From Zelopaecilomyces penicillatus (Eukaryota; Ascomycota; Sordariomycetes; Hypocreales; Pseudodiploosporaceae): 64,000 nt of DNA. Positions 9,077 through 20,442 of this stretch are shown piece by piece. Made by a program: the position numbers and the translations under genes. The notes beneath the pieces were generated by a model, which did no database searches, had not been told where the DNA came from, and saw only the letters and a list, made by a program, of their open reading frames with translations. How positions within the stretch are numbered: the stretch's first letter is position 1; every line of letters starts with the position of its first letter. Location of the stretch: assembly GCA_005765155.1 (NCBI GenBank), contig VCCP01000001.1, positions 1,054,001 through 1,118,000 of the forward strand, in the 5' to 3' direction.

Positions 9077-11113
9077 CTATTCTGCCTGCGAGGCACGGTT
9101 ATTCCTACTTCCTGTATCATGTCGAGATCTTGCACTTTCTTCCTCAGTCAGAATAAGTGCAGGAGGTGCAAGTGGCGACCAGTAGGCTTCTGGGTCATTA
9201 AAGTAGTCATCTTGCACGTCATTTAATGATGTTCTTCTCACATAAGCTGGAGGAGGTGCTCGAAGCCCTCGAGCAATGCTTCCGTAGCCAAGGCTCGGAT
9301 GTTCTTGAGGAGACTGGTTTTGGGGGCTCATATCAGCATGTTCGGGTGACGGAGTAGAAAGAAATCGGCCTTGAGACCAATGGCTTGAGTTTCCATTGGT
9401 TAAAAGAGGGGTGGTTGGTAAATGGGGGCCAGGTTGGGCAATCGGAGAGAATATACCACCAGTCATTCGAGGACCTACTCCATTCACAAGCTGAGTTGTT
9501 GTGCTCTCTTGGGCTGTTCTAATTGGCAAACTAAAAGGCTGACCTGCGCTTCGACGATGAGACCTAATAGCATATGAGTCAAGGGTAGAACGGCTATTTC
9601 GAGTGTCTGAGTTGGCATGAAAACCTGGACCAGGTAGTCTCAATTGTCCCCTTGGTTCCATTTGAGGAGTTCTCGGCTCCATTTCGACAACCCGTGAGCC
9701 AGCCAGCCGCGACGTGTCCGGCAGTCGAGATATTACGGGGCCTTGCATATGTCCCATCGATTGGGCATGGGCTGGATCATCATCCGAAAAGTCTGAACTT
9801 GACTCTGAAGACGACCTAGACACAGGCCTTGGCTCCATGTCACCAGGTCTTTGGCCAATCGGCCTCGACAAGTTCGGAGATCGAGCCATCACACGGCCTC
9901 GCGTTTCCCCTGTCGATGGGCCAGGGGTTGGACCTGACTCTGAAGGCGATAAATGCGTAGGCCTTGGCCTCATTTGAGAAGGCATCGTCCTCATTTGAGC
10001 AAACCCCGGTTCCATTTGAGGACGCCTCGACTGCATTTGAGTGCGTCTTGATGCGATCTGAGCGCGTAACAATTCCAACTCGTGTTGTGCCGATTCCAAT
10101 TCAGCAGGATCTGGCTCTGTACTCGTTGTAACATTTCTTGTACAACGCGGCTGGTTTGAAAAGCTCTGTACTTGAGACCCTATAATGCTACGAATTTCTG
10201 CCGGCGATGGGCCAGTGGCTGGAGTTTCATCCGAACTCGAGCCTGAAGACGATGACCGAGCAGGGCGAATATTGGACTCGGAAGCACGGCGAGCTCTTGC
10301 TCGACGAGGGAATGCCGCATCAAAGTTTGTATAGGCATCCCGAGGTCTTTCCGGCCGTATTCTGGTCTCGACATTCTCTAGCATACGATCTCCTTCTTGT
10401 CCCACATGTTGAAGCGCTGCCCAAATCCAGTAAGGTATAGGCAATATAGGAACGGGGTCAGGAGCGTCGTCCCATGGTCGGCGAGGGGGTTCGCCAAATG
10501 GATCTCTTGATGAGTCGCCTGATGCTATAGAAGCCGCAGGACATCCATCGTCAGAGCCTTGAACGGGGCGATCGCCCATTTCAACTTCGACGTTCGGATG
10601 ATCATATATAGACAAATCCCCCAAGTTGAAGTGCCAAGGCGCTGCATGATGCTGCGCTTGGTTTGAGGGGTGCGATCCAGAAGCCTCTGATGTGCCCCCC
10701 GGATGGGAAGACCTTTCTTGAGTAGCCGTGCCCGCCGGTGCTTCTTGAGACGATGACGAGGGTTGTTGCTGCGATGGTCCAGAAGAACTCGAAGCTACCG
10801 GGGCCTGTTGAGACGACGATGAGGGCTGTTGCTCGGGCTGTGCAGAAGAACTCGAAGCTGCTGGAGCCACATTTGATGACGTCGAACCCTGCTGCTGCTG
10901 TGCTGAAGAAGAAGCTTGTGCTTGCGCTTCTGTTTCCGAAAGTTCAACAGTTGGGCTCGGTAGCTGTAGATCAAATGGAACGAACGGCACTGAACTGGAG
11001 TATCTGTGTTCATAGAACCCATACGATCTCGGAGGCGGAACAACCTCCCCTCTTAGAAACTCCCGGGTGTCAACGGGAAGCGGGTAAATCTGGGGTGGCC
11101 GCTCATCCGACAT
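9077..11113 (-). CDS. Large disordered Ser/Gln/Met/Pro-rich protein, unknown function
   Basis: Single open frame of 678 codons from ATG at 11113. The N-terminus has an ordered-looking stretch (IYPLPVDTREFLRGEVVPPP, YGFYEHRYSSSVPF). Then comes a Ser/Gln/Ala-rich tract with an imperfect 21-residue repeat around residues 80-125 (APAASSSSAQPEQQPSSSSQQ and a near copy). A short helical segment ELESAQHELELLRAQIASRR is followed by Met-Glu-Pro-Arg-type degenerate repeats (PQMEPG, GDMEPRP, VEMEPRTPQMEPRG), then a tail. No enzyme domain is recognised. The long unbroken frame with a sensible start supports a real gene; it could be a regulatory or scaffold protein, but function is unknown. Confidence 0.68.
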   Translation of the reverse strand: MSDERPPQIYPLPVDTREFLRGEVVPPPRSYGFYEHRYSSSVPFVPFDLQLPSPTVELSETEAQAQASSSAQQQQGSTSSNVAPAASSSSAQPEQQPSSSSQQAPVASSSSGPSQQQPSSSSQEAPAGTATQERSSHPGGTSEASGSHPSNQAQHHAAPWHFNLGDLSIYDHPNVEVEMGDRPVQGSDDGCPAASIASGDSSRDPFGEPPRRPWDDAPDPVPILPIPYWIWAALQHVGQEGDRMLENVETRIRPERPRDAYTNFDAAFPRRARARRASESNIRPARSSSSGSSSDETPATGPSPAEIRSIIGSQVQSFSNQPRCTRNVTTSTEPDPAELESAQHELELLRAQIASRRTQMQSRRPQMEPGFAQMRTMPSQMRPRPTHLSPSESGPTPGPSTGETRGRVMARSPNLSRPIGQRPGDMEPRPVSRSSSESSSDFSDDDPAHAQSMGHMQGPVISRLPDTSRLAGSRVVEMEPRTPQMEPRGQLRLPGPGFHANSDTRNSRSTLDSYAIRSHRRSAGQPFSLPIRTAQESTTTQLVNGVGPRMTGGIFSPIAQPGPHLPTTPLLTNGNSSHWSQGRFLSTPSPEHADMSPQNQSPQEHPSLGYGSIARGLRAPPPAYVRRTSLNDVQDDYFNDPEAYWSPLAPPALILTEEESARSRHDTGSRNNRASQAE
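10738..10880 (-). repeat. Imperfect 63 bp tandem repeat inside the disordered protein gene
   Basis: Two to three neighbouring copies contain GACGATGACGAGGGTTGTTG / GACGACGATGAGGGCTGTTG and AGAAGAACTCGAAGCT. They encode the 21-residue Ala/Ser/Gln repeat. The unit is a multiple of three, so copy-number change keeps the frame. Confidence 0.75.
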
Positions 11114-11933
11114 GTTGTCTTCTTATTAGTTCAGCTATTAAAGAACTTTGTTTCTCCTTCTTCTGATTAATTATGATACGGGGGAGATAGAAAAGAATGT
11201 AATCTAAGACGGGGTCTCGCTTCCGTGTCTGGAGATGGCTTAAATAGATGATGTTCTTGACGTTTGCGGTGATCTTAAGTGGTATGGAAAAGATATAGCT
11301 TGTCCAAGAAATCGAGGATGTTAACGACAGTTGGCGGACTGACGGATGTTGGCAAAATGTAGAGTCGAGGCCAAGATGGTCATATAGAGAGATGACCGAG
11401 TTGGCATGCAGAGGATGCGCTTGCCCACATAAATCCAGAAGGGCATCTAGATAGGACACCACAGACGACATATATCTAGGTAGGGAAAGCACCTGTCGAT
11501 ATAATCAGCATGGGAAATAGAGGAAGGAACAACAACAGTAGCGCTCTGGAGTGAACACGATCCGGGCCGTACTTGATAGATAGAACCTTCGGCTAATGTA
11601 AAGTCAAGATACTTTGATTTTCTCTCAATGGCTATACCAACTGACCTGATTAAAAAATGTATACTTGGATAGCTCCGTAAAGTAAGATTCTAAACGCCAG
11701 AGTAGGTTTCCCCGAAAATTCCATCAATGTCCTGACACCCTCCTTGCGATCCTCCCAGTCAGGCCCATTCCCATACTTTGCAAAAGCCCCAAAAGAATAG
11801 ATAAAAAAACACCCAATAAATCCACATCCACAATACCAACGCCAGTATACCTGTTTTACAGTCCAAACACACAGTTCCTTGTCCAGCAGCGCCCAAACAG
11901 TTGGTATGCAGAGGCGGCAGCGGAGGTAATACC
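11114..11933. other. Intergenic, 820 bp
   Basis: Between the start of the disordered protein gene and the 3' end of ERG12, both on the minus strand. Contains one CTAGGTAGG motif at about 11475-11485. Open frames here have no family features. Confidence 0.5.
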
Positions 11934-13511
11934 CTACCGGCTCTCTACGCGCCAGAATTTCCAGCCTTCTCTTTCTCCTCCGTCGCCATGGCAACCGACG
12001 AGCTTCTCGACACCTTCGGTGCCTTCTGCGTTGAGGAACTTTTCCAAATCGATTTCCATGCCTCCGTCGTCGTCTTCTTCCATGCCGTTCTTCAAAACAG
12101 CAGGCCAGAGCACACCAACGCCATCGCCACCAAGGGTGGTCTCAAACTTCTGGTAGTTTTCACTCTCCAGCTTCCTCTCTAGTTTGTGGAGTTTCTCTTT
12201 AGACACATCTGGCCGAAGAAGCGTGATGGAGCAGCCACCACCACCAGCTCCGGTGAGCTTGGTCCAGCCAATATCCTCGTAATCCACCAACTCACGGACC
12301 CTCTCCAATCTCGGGTGTGATACACCCAACGAGTTCAGCAAGCCGTGATTGATTGTCATCAATTCGCCCAGCTTCCTTATGCTGTCCGCCTCCTTCGCAT
12401 CGAAATCTTCGTGTTCAATCAGGTCGGCAGCGGTATTAGTGACAGTGTCCATAGCATCCAAAATTGTTCCCACTAGTATGGGGTGTGTGTCCTTGAGCTT
12501 TGCCACCTTGGCAACCTCATGTGCTGTAGATTTGGCCTGTCTCGTATCCACTAAGAGGAGGGGGAGTTCTGGGAAATCCCAGAGAGGTCGAACAAAAGGA
12601 GGCTTGGCGTAGTTTGTGCGTTGAAAGACCACGGCTTTGCCTTGCGTCGCCACCGTGTTGTCCACTCCTGAGGGGTTGCCATGAATGCACATTTCGGCAA
12701 CAAAAGCCCAACGATTGATTCGCTCGACTTGAAGTCGCGCCTCCTCCGATGGCTGATCGGGATGTGGCCCTGAAAGCGTTCGTACCTGGACCAAAAGAGC
12801 GGCCGCGAGGCAAACGGATATTGACGCACTGCTACCTAGCCCAGCACTGATGGGAATTGTGGAGCGCAACGTGTAGAGACATCCCGGAAATGACGGCGAA
12901 CCAAGGGACAAGAATAGATAGAGAAAGGCGGACACGGAGTTCCGGTGGACCTTGCGTATCTCTTCTGGGTGGTCGGGCGAGATAGTCATGATGTGTGGTT
13001 GCAATACCTCAACGAGATCGGAGTCCAGCTCGGTCACCAGTGAATAGTACGACTTCTTCTTGGTAGGATGCTGGAACGCAGCCCAGGGCAAGTCGTCAAT
13101 GTTCCAGGTGTGCACCAGGTCGATATCAGGGAATCGCAAAGTCACTGTGCGCTTTGATTTTGACAGGGTTGTGACGTGGAGGTATGATCGCAAGGATATC
13201 GCAGCAGCAATGGCGGCCTATCATTGTCACGGTTAGTTTAGATCCTATACGTCTCTCTCACACACAGAAGCCGAGTGAACAAGCTACCAGAATTGCTTTC
13301 TAATTACCTTTCCATGCACCACAGAGTGTTCGCCAAAGACGATGACCTTTCCTGGCGCAGACACCATGAAGGCTGGCGCCATCGGCGAAGACTGCTTGCG
13401 CGCTGCCTTGAGACGATGCTCCAGAGGGCCATGGCTGTTGCCGTACGCCCCGTTGCTAGGCCCTCTCAAGGTACCATTGCCATTGATCATTTCTGGTTCC
13501 CGTACCGCCAT
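11934..13511 (-). CDS. ERG12: Mevalonate kinase
   Basis: Phosphorylates mevalonate with ATP, an early committed step to isoprenoids and ergosterol. Exons 13308-13... through 13511 (13308-13511) and 11934-13217 give 495 residues; the intron is 90 nt. GHMP kinase motifs are complete: APGKVIVFGEHSVVHGK at about 52-68, PISAGLGSSAS at 190-199, HGNPSGVDN at 247-255 and LTGAGGGGCSITL at about 390-401. The start at 13511 (MAVREPEMINGN) is the first ATG in the frame; the codons further up begin with TTG. The protein has an N-terminal extension of about 45 residues before the kinase fold and an acidic C-terminal tail (MEEDDDGGMEIDLEKF). The next gene in the plus direction is 3.7 kb away. Confidence 0.94.
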
Positions 13512-16500
13512 CGGCAAAGCGCAGAGTCGCCTAGTTGGGTAGTGTTCTCTTTGGTCAAGACGAATTGCTGCGAGGGCTGGGTCGAGCAAAGGGGGCCAGT
13601 GTCACAGATTCAGACTGTCGAGACTAGGACCAGCTGTGACTACTCAGGGGGTTCCAATGTTCAAAGTATACCGTCAAGATGGGCGAGGTTCGTCTAAGAC
13701 GGCGTTGCTAGTGGCGAGAGAGAGAAGAAAAAGGTGTGGGAGCGAACTAGCAGTCGAGGGGGGGTGGGAGGGAGGTGGTTTCTGTATTTAAGGTAGAGAT
13801 AGAGTCTAGGTCGGGACACACACACGGCTGTCGTCGGAGAAAAGAAACGAAAGGGCGCCCAGACAAGAAAAAGTAAAAGCCCGGCACGTTCCCCGCATCC
13901 GTTGTTTTTGCAATCTCCAATAGTATGTATGCACGAAAAGTATCGGATTCTGAATGGGCGGTTGCAGAAAGAGAGAGAGAGATCCAGAGAAAAGGAGCAG
14001 CAAGAGATGACAAGAGTTGAGTATTGCGCAGGGGAGGCAGCAAGGGGTTGTTATGGGAATGCGACTGAGCCGCCTGTCCTCTCTCCAGTAAAAAAATCCG
14101 GCACGGGGCGGATGACGAGTCGGGCAGTGCAGCAGTGCTGTCCCGTTCAATGCAGTTCAGGGCAGTGTGGTGTCCTCCCTGCGCCTGTAGATGGGTAGTG
14201 TAGCGCTACCAGGTACTGAAAAGGGGGGGAGAGGGGTCTACAAGCCGTCAGTCAGTGCTAGCTTGGCTGGAATAGTACGTAAGAGAGCACTGCGCACCTT
14301 GTTGGCGATGTCGGAAGGGGTACCGGTTCGGCAATGTCTGTGCTACAGTGGCAAGTGTGGTTGTAATACCACCATCACCCACTGGACCCATGCACGACCT
14401 CGCCCGACAGCGCGGATGCCCCTAGGCGTTAGCACCAAGCCTCTCTCGATACGTACTGTATCTGTAGAGCCTTGTGTGTCTCGCTGCGATGTAGTGGATG
14501 TATCTGCACAAAGTAGCGGTACTTGTGCGGGAATCCATCGAATTCAATCCGCTCCCCCAACTTGATATTGTTGTTCGAGGCCATCTGGGAGGGCCACGGC
14601 CCACCAATGCCAATGCCGGCAATGGCATGACCAGCAAGCTAGGTTAAGTGGGCGTGGAGGCGGCGCACGGCGAGTTATTCTATGCTAATACCTACCTAGG
14701 TAGCGTCCATAGTGGTTAGTGGCTCCATTCGTCGGTTTGGAGAAGTGGCGATGATGGATGACTAGGTAGGTACCTAAGCCGAATTGATGGGTAGCAAACT
14801 GGGGGGGCTCGGCAATTATTATCAGAGGTGACAAACAGTGGGGAAGGGATTGCTCCTCGCATCCAAAACTTCTCTTCTCCAACCAGATTCCTGGCTACTT
14901 CTGGAGTACACACAATGCTGATTGGCATTCCAGTGCCAGTCAACGCCCGTCCAACTGTGGCTCTTTTCGTACTCGTACCTGCACGTCTCCCGGCTGGCTT
15001 GCAGTGTTCGGTCCTGGGACTGATTAGGTGCTAACGATAAGTTAAGGCGCTAGTGGTACCTTGCCTTGCCTGCAGAGTGGATGACCCCCAACCCAGAGAG
15101 CGCGCTCAGGTTCCTCGTCTAGGTACTCTACTATAATAAGGGGTGACCTACAGAGGGTCCAGTACAGTAATTTGTCCATGCCACCCACTGTAGGTGGTCT
15201 ATCAGGGATGCGCCAATTTGTCGGTACCTTAACTTCGATCAGGGGGGACGGATGGACCGCGGAATGAGCAGCAGATCAAAAAGCCCGTCGATAATGTTTT
15301 TCTTTTCCTTCTTTTCCTTCTGTTGGCTCTTTCTTTCCCCTGCGACGTCGGCGCTGCTTCTTATTCTTAGTGCCATGGTCTCAGCTGAGAAGGTATCATT
15401 GGCTCCATCCGCCACGTTGGTGCGAGCAAGGGGGTGAATCCAGCCGGGTCCTCAGGACCGCCGCCTTGTCAATTCTCGTCGGCATCAGTTTCTGGTTAAG
15501 GTACCTACCTAATAGTTGCTTAAATTGCGCCAATATACATACAAAATTGCCGTCCGATCCCGTACAAATGCGCAGACATGAAGCAGATCTTTTGTCGTCA
15601 GCTCTCAACTAAAACTATATAGTAACTAGATCTCGTAAGGGAAGCGCCTTTTCCGTTGGCTGCATGTGTTGCCCAACCACTCACTCACTGCAAGTGTACC
15701 TACAGTACCTGCAAACTGGCTTGCATGTTGCACCCATGTCTCTGCAGTATCTATGCTGCACCTCCATTACTCCGTACATAACCAACTGATGCCGCACATC
15801 AACAAGGCAGTTGCCGTACAATGTCAACTGAATGTACATTACCTTAGGATAAGGTAAGGCATGACGCGTAGAGGTGTTATGATGGGATGGCGTTGCTTTT
15901 TTTGGGCAGTTGACGAGGAGCTTTCCTGGCGCGCAATCTCAGCACTAATGCTTGTCCATGATTCATTCACACTGGCTGCTAGAGGTCGCCATCACCACAT
16001 CATCTCCAACTGCGTGTTGTAGACCGGAATTCATCCGCCTATAATACACCGTATTGAAGCCATTGGATATGCAAACTATAATAGAGTGTTCCAATCGATG
16101 CGCCAACTGCTAAAAAGCAAACAAACCTACGGGACCCCCTCCATGGGTTAACTCTTTTCATCACCCAATGCGAGGATAATCGAACTACGTGCTGGTAGGT
16201 AAGATAGATTGTTGGATCATACATTATCTATTCTTTCTTTTGGTTCAACCGTGAGCAGCCGATCGGATGCCCCTCATCGCACCTTGATCCACTCCAATGC
16301 AGTCCCAAGCTGTTCATGGTTCTTCCGCCAGTGATCCTCTTGCATCTGTACTCAACGCATTGATGCCCGAATGAACCCAGACTAATCACTGATAATGAAA
16401 CTCCAGCAGTGTGGTTCATCTCTGCTGTAGTATCCTGGGACCTTTTCTTCACATTTCCACTGCAATCCATCTCGACAATCTGGAGACCGCAACGAGAGAG

Positions 16501-17245
16501 GGGACCAATGTCGATGCTTTGCTTCAAACCATGCAGATCGGGGCATGTAACCTACCTAGTTCCATACGAGTACGCCTGATATCGTTCGCTCAATCGTATC
16601 TTCGTATTCGGCTTCAAAATACCCCAAAACACCCCTCTCTACAATATTGGCGGGGTTTACTCTCGACTAATTTGACTAATGAACTTGCCTCTTTTGCGCC
16701 AGCGATGAGGAACAATTCATCCAGCCACAGCGGCTTCCAGCATTGAATACCATGTAGTGCGATAGAGATTACCCAAGCACGTCTATTTCGTACAATGGCT
16801 TTTGCGGCGTTCTTACCAATCTGATATACCTACAGATGGGCCCTCGTCAGACAAGCTATGTTGAGCAACCCCTCATTCAAGTATCCTTTGTGCGACTAGT
16901 TGAATAGACATCAATACACATCCATTTGTCCGTGCTGGTGTGTTGGTGGAGAGCGATGCTATGGACCCAACGTTGCGCAATGCTTGTGATGCCTGTATTA
17001 TTAAGAAACCAACACATACCGAGTCCAACGTCACTGCCAAGCTGCCCTCAGGAAGATGGGCTGCATCATAGCTCTTAATATCTATTGACTGTTTCCTGGA
17101 TGGAAACATCTCTTCTAAGAAGCTTTTTCGATCATGTAAAAGAAAACTTAGTACTATCACTACAGTGCTTTTCACAGGCAACACCAAGCAAAACACAACG
17201 TAACCACACAAGCACCTACGATACTCCGCCTAACGACTATCCACG
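13512..17245. other. Gene-poor intergenic region, 3.7 kb
   Basis: No coding sequence I can support. It has a GA/CT-rich stretch at 13700-14000 (likely ERG12 promoter and leader), a CT-rich run around 15290-15345, and the densest set of the dispersed CTAGGTAGGTACCT-like motifs in the window (14689-14703, 14762-14776, 15119-15128, 15500-15512, 16193-16204, 16551-16560). Short hydrophobic open frames such as 15252-15437 look accidental. Confidence 0.55.
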
Positions 17246-17878
17246 ATGCCAGTGACCGAGTTCGCTATTTTGAACCTAAGGAGTGGCTGCGACTCCCTCG
17301 AGCTCCTCGAGACCATTATGGAATGCCAGGAGCTCCAGGACGGATGGGTTAAGCGGGAGCAACCCCACACCCTTCATCCTGGTCTGAACGTCAGCAGCAT
17401 GTACACCGAGGACACCGACCCTCCTTCTTTGCTCATCACGGCCCCATGGGATTCACCAGAGGCGCATGGCGAGTGGATCCAGAGCCACGAAAACGTGTCC
17501 GCCAACGGAAAGTTAGCCCAGTTCATCGCCCCGGGGTGTGACTCTGTGCTGTTATTTCACATGGAGGCGGCCGGGAAAGGGGCAGAGCTGCGCAAGGCTT
17601 TTGTTCACAGGGACGACAGCAATGGGTTTAACGTCTGTCGTCTTTCAGTCAAGTCCGGTGAAAGGGAAGCACTACAGAGAAAATACCAGGCTTTGGAGGA
17701 GGAGCTGAGCGAAATGGGACTGGAGGGCAGTGTCTGGGCGGGATGGAGGATTGAAAGGTTGGGAGATGAGGAGGATCTGGTTCTGTTTTCCAATGACAAA
17801 GTCCCGCGAGAACGGCTAAAGGAGCTGTTGAGTCTGTCGGACAAGAAGGATCACCGTCGATTCATGCATCTGGTATAG
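17246..17878 (+). CDS. Fungal protein of unknown function, possible dimeric alpha/beta barrel fold
   Basis: Single exon, 210 residues, with a good start (CACGATGCC context). The pattern MPVTEFAILNLRSG, then SLELLETIMECQELQDGW, then PSLLITAPWDSPEAHGEWI and LLFHMEAAGK resembles the antibiotic-biosynthesis-monooxygenase-like ferredoxin fold, probably in two copies: the second half has FNVCRLSV, ALQRKYQALEEELSE and VWAGWRIE. This is a fold-level impression only; I do not recognise a named family. Normal codon use and clear periodicity support a real gene. Confidence 0.75.
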   Translation: MPVTEFAILNLRSGCDSLELLETIMECQELQDGWVKREQPHTLHPGLNVSSMYTEDTDPPSLLITAPWDSPEAHGEWIQSHENVSANGKLAQFIAPGCDSVLLFHMEAAGKGAELRKAFVHRDDSNGFNVCRLSVKSGEREALQRKYQALEEELSEMGLEGSVWAGWRIERLGDEEDLVLFSNDKVPRERLKELLSLSDKKDHRRFMHLV

Positions 17879-18178
17879 TTCTGTTTTTTTGTTCATTTGT
17901 GTTTTGGCAGCCAAGCAACACAACCACACACATACACACAAGGATTGGTCGTCGATGACCTTGCGACTCCCGCAGTCATGTCAGTCGAATAGCGAAAGGG
18001 CATATTTGACGCACTCTGTCCAGCAAGAAGAGTGATTGTGTCTCAAAATCGTTTCATTTGGGCTCTATCCGAGCGCGCGTTCTGAGCACATGAAATGCAA
18101 GGTATCCCGAGACGCCTATTCGTGCATGTAGATCCTTCCCACGCCCAAGCTTCCCCATTTTTTACCGCTTCGTCATAT

Positions 18179-18765
18179 TTAGTTCTTCTTAGGGACCTCT
18201 GAGATTTGCAGAGCTGCGAGAGAGAGAAAGTGTATGTTAGCAATTGTTGCTTCGAGCTTCTGTGTCTGCCAGCTCTATCCCAAGGGGTGGGAAGAGCGGA
18301 GAGCAAGACAGTGTTGTGGAGGATGGATGGCGCATACTAGGAGGCAGGCTCTGCTTCAACTTCTCGGCCTTCTCGGAGTCCTTGAGCACCAGGGTGTAGA
18401 GGTGCTTCTGGCAGCGGACCTTGAACTTGACGTTCTGGCTCTTCTTGTTCTTCTTGATCCGCGCGGCTATTTAAAGAATGGTTGTTAGAATAAGAGTGAT
18501 TTCTCCAAGAAAGTCGTCCCATCAATGCTCTCTTCCCTCCTAATTCGCATAACAGGGAAATTCGGGGGAGCGTTTGAGCATTTTTGCGCTGGGAATAATC
18601 ATTTTGACCACATACAGGAAGCGTCCTTCCGACGGCAGATCTCGATGAACTAGAAACCAAAAAACGTTCGTCAGCATTACAACCCAATACTATTTCGAGA
18701 TTCGAGGGTTTCCCCAAAGGTAATTGATTGCGCACCTTCTTGATATCAGCGACCTCCTTAGGCAT
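18179..18765 (-). CDS. RPL38: 60S ribosomal protein eL38
   Basis: Cytosolic large-subunit protein. Four exons: 18736-18765 ([10 protein letters not shown]), 18616-18649 ([11 protein letters not shown]), 18338-18466 ([38 protein letters not shown]) and 18179-18213 ([10 protein letters not shown] then TAA). The total is 75 residues, the usual family length. All six splice sites are GT/AG and phases agree. Three introns in 228 coding bases is typical of fungal ribosomal protein genes. A CT-rich stretch on the sense strand just upstream of the ATG (18770-18840) suits a ribosomal protein promoter or leader. The gene is transcribed divergently from the small gene at 19214. Confidence 0.96.
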
Positions 18766-19213
18766 TTTGGCGGTATTTTTGGTGAGACTGTTTGGGGAGA
18801 ACGGGTCTTGGACAGAAGGGAAGGACGAAGTGCGATTTGGTGGGTTTTTGCAACAAATAATTTTGTGCGTTGGGCTTTCGCGGGGCGGGACGCACAGACC
18901 AAGCGGGTCACGGTTGATAAGCCATCTGTGGCTGCTGTTGCTGCTGCTGTTGTGGCGCAAGGGCAAGCTTGAATCCTTCTAGCCACAATGGCTTGCTGTG
19001 GCGCTTCTCCACGTCAGCTCCAGCTAGGCTACGCAATGGAATGCCACAGAGAGTGACCATCTACAGGTTCTTGGGACACCTCGCATCAGTTTAGATAAAT
19101 CAACTGCACTTGCTCGTTTTTTCTTCTTTCCATACTCTCATTTCAAATCTAGCCTCATACTGTGTTTCGTTCCAACGGGTACTTCAGTCATATCCTTCGA
19201 CATTAAGGTTAAA
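18766..19213. promoter_or_regulatory. Divergent promoter region between RPL38 and the small gene at 19214
   Basis: 448 bp between outward-reading starts. It contains a CT-rich leader on the RPL38 side and a (GCT/GTT)n tract at 18926-18955. Confidence 0.5.
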
Positions 19214-19693
19214 ATGCCTACTCCGCTAGACAATGCAATGAAGTCCAAGGTATGTGTTAAGCTGTCTAGCCAATAAAAAAGCAACGGATAGCTTCATATG
19301 CCCATAGCTGACTCTTGTTTATCACAGAATCTTTTACTTGGTAATACTCCATCTACCTACCAAGTAAACAATATTGACATTTGTGCTGATGAAGAAGCAG
19401 CTTTCGGTGGCACGGTTGTCGCCGCGGCGGTCTGGTCCATTTGGGGCGGCGACATTTTTCCAGCCGAGCAAGATCCAAAGGGAAACCCCGAGGACTGGAC
19501 GAGAGAGGAAATGCGCCGGTGGTTGGCAGCGGTAAGCGTTCCTCTCCTACACATTAATTAATTCATGTTGATTGGGGTTTGATGAAGATGCTAACGCAGA
19601 AACACTCAGAGAAATCTCTTTCCTCAGAAGAGTGATACGAGAGAGGAATTGTTAGCAAGGGTTGTTGCTAATATGCGGCCTTCCCGCACATGA
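19214..19693 (+). CDS. Small conserved-looking protein of unknown function
   Basis: Three exons, 19214-19249, 19328-19531 and 19610-19693, give 107 residues ending in TGA at 19691-19693. The spliced protein begins MPTPLDNAMKSKNLLLGN, has a hydrophobic Gly/Ala stretch AFGGTVVAAAVWSIWGGD, and ends with a helix-rich part EDWTREEMRRWLAARNLFP followed by REELLARVVANM. The C-terminal half is reminiscent of SAP/HeH-type helix-extension-helix domains. Both introns have clean GT-AG ends and the phases agree, and the reading frame is closed after splicing. I do not recognise a named family. Confidence 0.65.
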
Positions 19694-20442
19694 AATATGA
19701 ATCACGGAGAGTAAACGTCATGATATTTATTCAGAACCACTACCTATCAAAATCCGAAAATAGCAGTCCCCTCGCATGACAGTTTAAATACAAATAATGT
19801 AAATGTATTTATATAATAGCAGCCTGTATGAGATGAAAAGCCGGGGCTGCTATTTACATCTGCCACTCTGCAGGGTAATTGGGGCTTGCAAAGACGATTT
19901 GCAGTAATGTGGAGCTTCTGACCATCCAGCTGCCTATCACGATTACTCAATGCACCAAAGGCGTGGTAGTGATTATCAGCAATTGGTATCTACTTATTAT
20001 CCTAGGACATTCTGGGCGTACATTTATTACTTGCAATATTGCTTGCTGATCACATTGCGCATTATCTCGTGAGCGGAGGCTTGTCCCGGTGATCCATGCA
20101 TTGTTAAGCAACTGGCTTGTTGGCTACCTTGGTTTCAGGCTTGTAGGTGATCCTCTTGAAGCTGAAGCGTAAGCTATCCCACCCTGTGACGCCTCATCGA
20201 TTACAGGGAGGACTTGTCGTCACTACTTCTTAACGCCTCTGCCAAGTATTAGCTGGAAGCCTGGAATGTGCTGTGCATATCGGCTAATGGACGAAGCGGC
20301 CTTTGCTCTTGCAGGTCGGCTATATTGACTACTTCACCCGCATTCTTTATTCCACAAGAATGACTTACAGTTGTACCGTCATAATCACTTACAATACATA
20401 CCTTACCAACAACCCACTGCAGATTTTTCCGTTGAATTTACC
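19694..20442. other. Intergenic, 749 bp
   Basis: Between two plus-strand genes. Moderately AT-rich; no gene, RNA or repeat recognised. Confidence 0.5.

Noticed and set aside
11103..11492. 129-codon minus-strand open frame upstream of the disordered protein gene
   Set aside because: No domain, poor codon character; it overlaps the leader of the next gene and is probably chance.
15252..15437. 61-codon hydrophobic frame that could be a small membrane protein
   Set aside because: It coincides with a CT-rich tract that gives Phe/Ser/Leu codons by composition; no other support.
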